From positions 62,001 through 126,000 of the forward strand of contig VXCM01000050.1 in NCBI GenBank assembly GCA_014773175.1: a DNA stretch of 64,000 bases, read 5' to 3'. Under the pieces are notes generated by a model. It ran no database searches and was not told the origin of the DNA. It saw only the letters and a list, made by a program, of their open reading frames with translations. This document shows, in pieces, positions 1 through 11,100 of this stretch. Each line of letters starts with the position of its first letter. The stretch's first letter is position 1. Position numbers and translations under genes: made by a program. Origin of the DNA: Lucifuga dentata (Eukaryota > Chordata > Actinopteri > Ophidiiformes > Bythitidae).

Positions 1-237
1 CCTCAGAGCTGGAAGAAGAGTTATAGAAAAGTCATAAGTTACAGAGAAGTCTCGACTCTTTGAACAGAGACAAGGCTTAAGGCACTTTCAATCATCACAG
101 CCAACCACATTTTGCACAGTGTGACTGGAGTCATTTTTAACTCAATTCCAATGGGAAAAGATTAGCTTTGTCCAATGTATGAGTGGTTCTACAGCTAAAA
201 TAAATTTTAACTAATAGCTGCTTTCGTTTAGACTCAC

Positions 238-3200
238 CATCACTTCCATATTCTGTTGTGGCTCTTGAAATCCGTGGACTGTCAATTTACGAAGCACTGA
301 AGGGGGGAAAAGAAAACAAAAACACATTTCCTAAACAGACTTGAAGAAGATGAATGTTTTTGGCAATAATATGAAGGACTGTGATAAAGAAGCAACAAAA
401 TCTAATCTCTAGAAAACAGCCAAATTTAAGATATTATCCAATTTTGTTAAGTCCAGTTTAGTTTAACCAATTGTTGGTTTCGCAAAGCACATGAATATCT
501 GCAGTGTCTGAGTCAGATTTGTCGACAGATGGCATCATACAGTCATATGCTGAATTATCCAATCATTAATTTTAAGCAACGTTTGTCTGATACAAGATCA
601 CTGCACCTCTGTGTGTGTGTGTGTGTGTATTTTGCTACCTTTAAGAGAGAGCAATGTCCTCTCCAGTGAATTGAGAGCTGCAACCTCATCTCTGGCACAG
701 ATTTGCTGGAGGAAGCAGTCAGTGTGGTGGTTCCACAGAGAGCATGCAAAGCTGTAGATGCCAGACGCCAGCTGCCAAAAGACACACATGCATTGTCATC
801 ACAAACCTCAAAATTATTCTGGACACGCGCCACACACACACATACAGATGCATTCCGGTGAATGTGAAATGCATCTATACACAGACACAAAGCTATTGGC
901 ACTAATGGCTATGGAAACACAAATGTACTTACATGTAATACACGCATGCTACAAAAGACACACACACAAACACACAGGTAGCAAATAGGCCTGTAAGTCA
1001 CAGGAGGCCTAATTTATTACTAAATGAATATTCTACTTGATGCTCTACTATTACGTTATTTGGGCCCAAGCAAATGAGATTCCATGAAGGCATTCTCCAG
1101 TACTGGCAAAAATATGATATTGTGATATTGTCAAATTACTCTGGGTCACTTCAACTAAACAGTCTTGTGGCTACACACAGAGCTTGACACAATAATGACT
1201 TTGTTTTGGGTCATAAATGTAAGGTATGAAAAGCTAAAGTCCACCTTAAATTGTTCAGTCTTAATTAGTGATGTTTAAAGAGATATTTTACTAAATCAAT
1301 CAAGGAACAGTGTCAGTGTGATATTTGAGTGATTAAAGGACCATACCGGACATTTTGCATGTTTGAGCCTGCATGTTTGATTTTGAAAGATGAAGAGATT
1401 TTGCAAAATATCAGGAAAGCTGAAATACAATTTTATCCTTTGGGAAGNTTTTGAAAGATGAAGAGATTTTGCAAAATATCAGGAAAGCTGAAATACAATT
1501 TTATCCTTTGGGAAGTGGTTGTCAGTAACATAATATTGAAAATTGAATATACTAGGCTCAAACATGCAAAATGGGCAGTATGGTCCTTTAATTACAAAAA
1601 AAATCAGGAAAGCAGTAGTTATATTAGTGAAATATGTGCGGTGGTGTGTCTGTCTATATGCATTTGTCTAGGATTTCACCACAGGATTTAAGCTAATGAA
1701 ACTGTATTCTACAAAGCCCAAATCTAGTCTGTCCTTTGTGAAGCTTTAAACCTCCACAAAGCTTTAAATCATGAGACTCAAAAGAAAAAAACGAAAGAGA
1801 GGGAGCAAAAAGAGTGGAGGAATTGATAAAGAGAGAAAGAACAAAGACAAATGCCTTTTAAGGGAAAAGGGGAGTGTTTCTAATACTACATACTAATACT
1901 ATTTCTAATATACCTACAGCCTCAAAGGATTAGCTTATGAACAAATGTGTTGATGTAAGAATGGGAATGGGGAGAGAATGTCTGAGCTGGTGCTATGAGC
2001 CACCCAGTATACATTGGGGCAATTAGCAGCCTAATATGAAACAGGTGACATGAGAAGCAGCACCCAGAAATCTGGAGCCATGATACATGACACTCTAAAG
2101 GGGACAATCCACTGAAAAACAGTGGACTGTCCCTTTAGAGCAAACTGCTGCCCCAAGTGAAGCTATTCATCTATCTCATGGTCATGTTTGCAACTAAGGG
2201 CTGAATGAGCATGAGTTTGACAGATGGATTGGAGTCACATCCATGATGCAGCCCTTGTTGCAGGCTATCTTTAGGTAGCATGAAGGCAAAGCTCACAATA
2301 TAGTGGCTGATTTATGTTCCTACATTCACTTCTGCTCATGAACTCTGGGACCTAAAAAAGAAGGAAGTCTGGGAAACCTTGCTTATTCTAATGCCAACAT
2401 GACCCAGACCTGGATGGATGGATGGATGGATGGATGGATGGATGGATGGATGGATGGATGGATGGATGGATGGATGATCTGATTTGCCACAGTGATAAGA
2501 TGGCAAGCTAGAGCACCGACAGTGAGCAAACACTTAAGAACATGGTTGGATATGGAGCAGAAGCACTACTTGACCTGGTATAGTAGCTCATAATTTAAAC
2601 AAACAAAAAAGAAAAAAAAACAGAATATGATAAATACCATAGTTCACTAAAATATGTAATCATACAGATTTTAAGAGGATTAATGCAGTGTCTATGTATT
2701 CTGGAAAGCAAAACATGTGTGACTATGTGCATGCATGAGTGTATTCTCATCATGACTGTTTTTCATAGTCGTGGAGGGAGATGGGATAGTAGCAAATTTC
2801 AATGAAGCATTTCAATAAAGCAAACAATTTCTTCCATCTACAATCTGATTCCACATTCCAGGAGGGACAACTCAAACCAAAGCCATTCAAGAAAAGTGCA
2901 GTTCATTTTGTTGGCAATTTATAAAAATTTCCTGTGGGATACTGACCCTCTCCATCTATAATGCAAAAGCACAAAGCTACTGGCTAGTTATCATCTGACC
3001 ATTCCCGTCAAATTACTGCAGGTGATCAGGCACAATAAGCAAACAAGCTAAACACAATATCACTATTGCAGCTCAGAAGACACAAAATAGTCTGTATATA
3101 GCCTCATGAAATACACCATTTCTATGCTTTCAACATAAATGAGTCACAAAGTTTTGAATTTATGCCACATGCTCGATTGTAATGTATAAAAAAAGATTAG

Positions 3201-4844
3201 TTTTAATTGACTCAGGACCATTAAAACTTTTATTTTATCACAGAAACTCTTTCTTCTCCAGAAGTGAACACTTGTATCTATTCACAGATCCATTTTCAAA
3301 ATTTATGATTTATTTAGTTATTACACCCTTTCTTAGTATTCTTTCCCTCTACTGTGTTTTATGATGAATACGTGGAGGAACTATTCACTTTTATCCAATG
3401 GTGTTGTAATTAAAGGCAGCATGTCTTTTTCCTGCCTTCCATTCTACTTATTCATGCTTTTCCCAAAGGCAAGGTCTTGTACCTGCTCCTTTTCCATTCT
3501 TCTTCTCTTTTAACACACCCTGGACTTTTTTTTTTTTTTTTNTTTTTTTTTTTTTTTTTACTATTTCTTCAGCAGTATATTATTCCTTCTTATGTCTTCC
3601 ACCCTCTTGTCACCAACAGCCCTCATACTATTACACCATGCTCTCTACCTCCTCCTTTGCCTCTATGTTACATTTTGTGTCCAGTGACAAAGAACAGATT
3701 ATAGCTCAAGCCTCAGCTAGTGGGCAGTAAAAGAAAGAGCCAGTTAATGTACAGCTGCCACTTAATCATCTCCCATGACCTATCTGCTCTACCAAATGTT
3801 TTAGCAGGAACTAATAAATATTATGAGAAAGTGTAGTGAAAATATATTGGGGAAATAACAGTGAGATGAAGAGACAAAGAAACAGTGGGCTTTAAATGTT
3901 TAATGGAGCAATGTGTGGTTATCCAATACAGCCTCTGTTCAAATGTAACAAATTTTTAATACATTTCAGTTGATNTGTGTGGTTATCCAATACAGCCTCT
4001 GTTCAAATGTAACAAATTTTTAATACATTTCAGTTGATACATCACAAAGGTAACAATACTGTATCAACTGAAATGTATTAAAAATTTGTTACATTTGAAC
4101 AGAGGCTGTATTGGATAACCACACATNTCAACTGAAATGTATTAAAAATTTGTTACATTTGAACAGAGGCTGTATTGGATAACCACACATTGCACAAGCA
4201 TTGCTGGAACTAACAGCAATGCAGAGAAACTGATGCTACATAACAAAGCAAAACAGAAATCTGAACCTTCAAGAAACAAAATTATTGCAGTCTCCGCACC
4301 CAGGGCCAAAAAGATTCCAATCAAAATTAAATCTTCTGTTTCCACAACAGCAAAATTGGGGGTTTACAACCAAACCCAAGTGCCATATTTTGAGGCAAAC
4401 CTGATGTTTCAGCCTAATCTAAATATAATTATCATAGACTAATATGCTTATATGGACTAATACGCTTATATGTATACCATATTACTTGTCAAAAACCACT
4501 GTATGTTGTAAGGAGCCACCATTATTTGTGAAGAGTTACACATTATATGGTTTTAACAAGTCTCAGTGTAACGAAAACAACTGGAGTTCCTAGAGGTGTT
4601 AGACGGACATATCCCAATACAACTCAGCCTTCCTACAACAGAGATAATACTGAAAGGTGTAATGGTTTTTATGATGGACAAATGTGACATACAGAAACTG
4701 GGGTCATATAATTATATGAAGGTTCTAAATTAGTGAGGAGGTTCTTTAATCACACGTCACATGATGAGCAAAATGATACACTTCTGAGGGGGTGGCAGTC
4801 TCTGAGCAAAACTCAATTGAACTCTGTTACACTACCGTGTGTGG

Positions 4845-4883
<39 letters not shown>

Positions 4884-7800
4884 ACCAAGACAGCCATGCC
4901 AGGATAGGAGAGAAATCACAGCATGAACCATTTAGTGTCAAAGTCATCAGTGCATCATTTAAAACTTCATTTAAAACAAAAGCAGCCTGAGCCCCACTGT
5001 TTAATGGGGCTCAGGCTGCTTTTGTTCCTCACACTGCCTTCAGCATAGAGGATCCATCTGAACCACATCAAGCAATTCAGTCTCAGTCACTGTCTCTGAT
5101 GTCTATTGGTCTCTTTCGTGCTCTCTCTCTCTTTCTCTGTCACCCTCTCCCTCTCTCTGCTGGTCACTTTGATCAGGTCATTCCATAAAAACCTCTTCTC
5201 GATGCTGTCTTTCTGCCCAATTCTTACATTCTTTTTTAAAACCATGGAATGGAAAAAAAATAATAATAACGTTAAGCGTGTGGTCTGATTCACACTAAAC
5301 ACACATTAACTTACACAAACAACCTTACTATTTACACACTTATTATTACATAAAGCAACACAGACACATATAAGCCAAAAACATGCCAAGCATGAAGACA
5401 AACATACATGCACGCAGACATAATCCTATTGCCATAAATCTTGCATTCAACTTGTCTCCTAATGCAACTAAACAGCATCTCCTAGTGGCAAAATCCAATA
5501 TAATATGTGTTGTCACTCAAAATAATCTTACTTTGCATACATGCATTATGTTTATAAAGTTTTACTGAGAAAGAGAAATATAGAAGAAAAGAGAAAGGAC
5601 TGTACAAGTGGCATAGGAACATCTGACAGAAATTCAGAATACAAGAAAAAAAAAGTACAAAGTAACAAAATTCATTACTGCTATGTGCATAACTCTATTG
5701 TTCTGATTGTAGAAGACAAAAAAGCCAGAGGACAGTGCATAAACAAGAGATGGCAAAAATATTTGAAAAGATGTTTAAAAGCTGTTTAACCGAGAATGAT
5801 AACAAAACAACTGAGAAATGGGAGAAATTTTGGACTTACTTCCTGGAAAAGCCGTCTGTCCTGCGCTAGACATTTGGACGCCAGGGTTTTGGTGACATGG
5901 TAGAAGGTTAGCAACGCTCTGTGCTGCTGCAGGCCGTCCTGACCCTTCACTGACTCCAGCAGAATGGGAATGAGCTCCGGCCATTGCCGAGGGCAATCCA
6001 GACGAGCCACCTTTGCTATCAGCACTGCAATCTGGGTGGCTATCTAATGGAAAAACAGAAAGGAAAAAAACTAATGCCAAATCAAACATGGCAGGAATTT
6101 GTTTACAACATGCTCAGTCACTAATCAATACAGCAAAATGTTGAATACATGATTTATTTTGTTGTCTTGAGCATGTATAATATATGCTTTGATAATAAAA
6201 CTTATGCTGTGGCACACTGCCTTCAGCAATCTAATTTAACTATGGGAATGAATAATGAATGAAATAGCTTGGTAAGCTGAGGACACAAAATTTAGCTTGA
6301 ATTATGATACTTCTGAGTCTAAGTTGCCCATGTAATGCTCAAAGCAGGAACACAAATACACACACTCACACACACACACAAAGCACCCAAAATCCGTTCT
6401 GGAGTTTCTGGTTTGACAAGAGCCAGCAGAGACAGGTGAGACATATGGTGTTTAAATGCCAGTCTATTCTCTCCATACAGAGCCTATCAGTCGTAATGTT
6501 GGATGGCTGTCCCTCAGGGATATGCAAGCTGTATAAAACAAGATGAATGGTACCATTCAGGGCCACCGTCCATGTCCCCACAGACAGACAGATGTGCTAG
6601 AAGCTGCTTGATTCTTAAGTTATTTGTTTGGTTAAAGCATCCACCTGAGAGATAGGAAAACATGCCTTATCAATAAACCTCTTCATTTTCCCATATGTTC
6701 CCCATATGCACAATTGTTGTCTTTAATCAGGCTTTTAATCTTATTGCATTGTGCCATCTTCACTTATATTTCCTACTAACGTGATGTGATTGTGATTATT
6801 ATACTTTATGAAACAATTTGGAATGAAGCATATCTACAGTATAATGGCATTAAAAGCATTGCAATTATTTCAGTTGAATGTTGCTTATGTCCCCTCTCTT
6901 TGATCTGATCAGGGGCTTGTTAGCTTGGAACAGCTGGTAATGCCATCAGAAATTTTAAAAAAATAAACATTTCACAGTCAGCACTTGGTTTATGAGATGC
7001 AATACTGCCAGATGATGCTGAGAACTGAAAACAGTGGGTTTGCTTGAAAATTCTTTATGAATTTACTCAGTTTTACACTAATTTCTTACTAAGAGCAAAG
7101 AGTAAATATTTTTGAAGATAGTGATAAAGCCAAGACTTACAAAATACTTGATTTTTAAGGTTCACTACAATATGCATGTGACATTTATATGGCGATGGTG
7201 CAAATCAGGAAGTTTCATTTTATCACTTTATGATGCTCAGTAAATGATTGTTCTCGCATACAATATTCTATTTTATCCTCACTAACCTGGTTGACAGGTT
7301 CATTGAAGTTTGTAATTAGACCAGCACGCAATGATGTCTTCTCCTCTTCTGATAAAGCACTGTGAAGAAAACAACACAGAAAGAAGTAAGAAGAGAGTGA
7401 AGAAGAGAGGCAGACATAATTTGAGCTTAATGCAGAAGAATAGACACATAAATATGCAACTGGAGACGTTATAAAGAGAAACAGAGAGAAAAAGGCACAC
7501 AGATGAGGCACCGACACAAAGAAAAACAGAAATTAAACTAAATGAGAGAAACAGAGGAAGACAAACAGGAAGACAGAGATAAGCATGCAAATTGTAAGAG
7601 GAAAAATAACAGGATCTACTTTCAATACTAGAACTTTCTTGCTGTGCTGTGACAGTGCAAACCAGAGCCACATGCAGCTCTTATCCTAATAGACATTTTA
7701 TAATTTCAGTCCAATTTCTAGCCATGGAAACCACAAACTTTCATTCGGGGAAGACATGAACATGATAGGGATATGCCAGGTTGTTTAGTGAGTAATAAAT

Positions 7801-8113
7801 CTCTGCATAATGCTTCAGAGTGCAGGACCAGACAGCGGCCTGGCTTAGCCTATAAGCTTTGGTTCTGCCCCCTGCACTCCTCCACCTCACACCTTGCAGT
7901 CTGCAAAATGACGCTTTCACAAACAGAACAGAGGGAGAGGCAGGTCTGTTGCTGAGACTGACGGTGTAAATCTGTTAACGGGCATAATACATCACTAAAA
8001 TTTACACTCTCCTGTCAACTTCACCTGCTCCAGAAGCTAGGCGAAAAATGAAGGAGTGTGAGTGCTGGATGAGCGAAAGGGTGAGGTATGAATCAACATG
8101 TAACCTTGAGCAA

Positions 8114-8166
<53 letters not shown>

Positions 8167-11100
8167 GGAAAGACAAATTACTAGAGGGGAGGATGTGAAT
8201 TAGTGAACCAAGATTTACTATCTGCACATATTGTCCTTGAGTATCTGGGAGTGCCAAGAGTTGAGGCGAGGCTTAAAGAAAAATGGAATAGGAAATGAAA
8301 AGATAAAATGATGTGAGCAAGACATCTGACATTTTTGGGAGTTTGGGAGAAAAAGGAACAAGAGATCGATAGTTGAACCTCAGATCTAGGAGGAGCAATG
8401 CGGGTTCCGTCCTGGTTGTGGAACTGTGCACCAGCTTTTCACCCTCACATGGATACTAGAAGGGGCTTGGGAGTATGCCCAACCACTAATTACATGTGTT
8501 TTGTGGATCTGGAAAAGGCCTACACCATGTCCCCCCAAAGTGTCCTGTGGGGGGTGCTGCAGGAGTATGGGGTACCAGGTTCGTTGACACGGGGTATCCG
8601 GTCCCTGTACAACCAAAGTCAGAGCTGTGTTCACATCCTCGGCATCAAATCAGACCTGTTTCCGGTGGCCGTTGGACTCCGCCAGGGCTGCCCTTTGTCA
8701 CCGATCCTGTTTGTGATCTTCATGAACAGGATTTCAAGGCACAGTCAGGGATTGGAGGGTGTCCAGTTCGGTGACCCCAGAATAGCATCCCTGCTTTTTG
8801 TAGATGATGTGGATCTGCTGGCTTCATCAAACAGTGACCTTCGACGCGCACTGGGCAGGTTTGAAGCCGAGTGTGAAGCGACTGGGATGAGGATCAGCAC
8901 CCCCAAAGTCTGAGACCATGGTGCTCTGCCGGAAAAAGGTAGACTGTTCCCTCCAGGTTAGAGAGGAGTTACTACTCCAGAGGAAGGAGTTTAAGTATCT
9001 TGGGGTCTTGTTCACGAGTGGGGGTAAGGTGGATAGACAGATTGGTGTGGCTTCTGAAGTCCTACGGACACTGTACCGGACCATCGTGGTGAAGAGGGAG
9101 CTGAGCCAGAAGGCGATGCTTTCAGTTTACCAATCAATTTACGTTCCTATCCTCATATGGTCGTGAGCTTTGGGTAGTGACTGAAAGGATAAGATCGCGG
9201 ATACAACTGATAGAAATGAGGTTCCTCCGTAGTGTGTCTGGGCTCACTCTTAGGGACAGGGTGAGAAGCTTGGACATTCAGGAGGGACTCGAAGTAGAGC
9301 CCTGCTCCTCCGCATCAAGAGGAGTCAGTTGAGGTGGTTCGGGCACCTCAACTGGATGCCCCCTGATTGTCTCCCTAGGGAGGTCTTCCAGGCACATCCA
9401 AATGGGAAGAGGCCCCAGGGAAGACCCAGGACACGCTGGAGGGATTATATCTCCTGGCTGACTTGGGAACGCCTCGGAGTCCCCCAGGAGGAGTTAGAGG
9501 GCCTGGCTAGGGACAGGGAAGTGTGGGCCGGGCTGCTTAGTCTGCTGCCACTGTGACCCAGACCCGGATAAGCAGATGAAAATGGATGGATGGATGGATG
9601 AACAAGAGATGCGCCCAGTAAAATGCATCAACACAAGAGAACATGGAATCTGTGATGGTGCCACCCAGCATACAGACCGAAAAAAAACAAACCCAACATT
9701 TCTCTGGCTGCTCTGGATGTCTTACTTCTGTGCTAAATTCAAGAGCATAACATGTTCATATAATTTACATTACAAATACCCTACATTACTTAGTTTAGGG
9801 TTTCCTGTGCCTACCTACAGTCAATATGAGGTATATTGTACATTTAATTACTCATTCAATAATTAGATGTTTGTTTTTTTTCTTGACAATTGACTTCCAC
9901 ATTTTTTTCAAATTGTATTAATTGTTTTAACAGAAACTATGTCCCTCCTGTAACTGAAAGATAGTGTAATAGCATATACATTAAAACCTAAAACAATTCA
10001 GCACTCTATACTCAGAGACACAAACGTAGCTGTGGTGTAAACAGCTAATTAGCTAGCAGCTAGCTGCTCCTGAGAATCCTCACACTGATTCACAGATATT
10101 TCTTCAGTGTGTGTAAGGTTGAGTTCATTCCAGATGTAAATTTATATTGATGTGATTTTTTTTTTCCTTTTTTGTTGTGCCTGCATCCACAACACAGAAA
10201 AAAGTAAGACGAGAGTGAAGAAGAGAGACAGACATAATTTGAGCTTCAGGTAGTAATTACTTCAGGTAGTAATTTCCCAACTCCTAAAATTCATTGTGGG
10301 ATGTACAAGCCCGTAAAGAGAAAAAAAAATAGTGATAGCATTAGAAAGGCTGTAAAAATTAGTTTTTTTATGTCAATACAGAGCAAGTCAATTGTTATCT
10401 ACTACTCATCTATGATAGAATTCTCCCTGCCTGCCAGCTCAACATCAGTGCAAAACTGAAGCTGTGAAAACATTGTCTCTGTTGTAGATTCTGAGAAACT
10501 GAAACTCACATCAATTGATGAGATTTCATATGGCACATAGAAATTATAACATTAGGAGTATCTCAACAAGACATCACCGCATCTAAAATTGGTCTTTTTT
10601 TAACAGAAGACAAAAAATACTCCTCCAAATATTAAAAAAATAAACTAAAATTAACTCCAAAATTAGAAGTTTATTGTTAATATTTTAATATTTAATATTT
10701 CAGTATGTTAAGTTGGAATTTTGCTTATGTCTAAAATTTAAGTCTGACCTCATTCAAAAATAAAGTACTATTGTTATCACTATTGTTATTACAACAATCA
10801 CCAAATCAAAATACTATGTAATGACTCCACCTGCATCATGTTTTCCCATGCCAAACTCCTGGATTACTGGCAATGATTCAAATTGAATCGTATAAATAAC
10901 CTAAGGAAAATAACCCTTGCACAGTACTCTAACAAATGAAATTCACTCTACTGAACTTCTGACAAGAACAATACAACTTTTTTAAAAATAGAAAACTTGA
11001 GACAGAAAGAAAAGAACAGCAATAATTCCAAGTGGTCAAATAAATGTGTGCTGAGGCAGAACTGATTACCTCAGACCAGCGTCTGTCTGGTGCATGTAAG

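Noticed and set aside
2413..2475. Regular short units that could be mistaken for a CRISPR-like array
   Set aside because: A 4-base tandem microsatellite with no spacers in a vertebrate genome.
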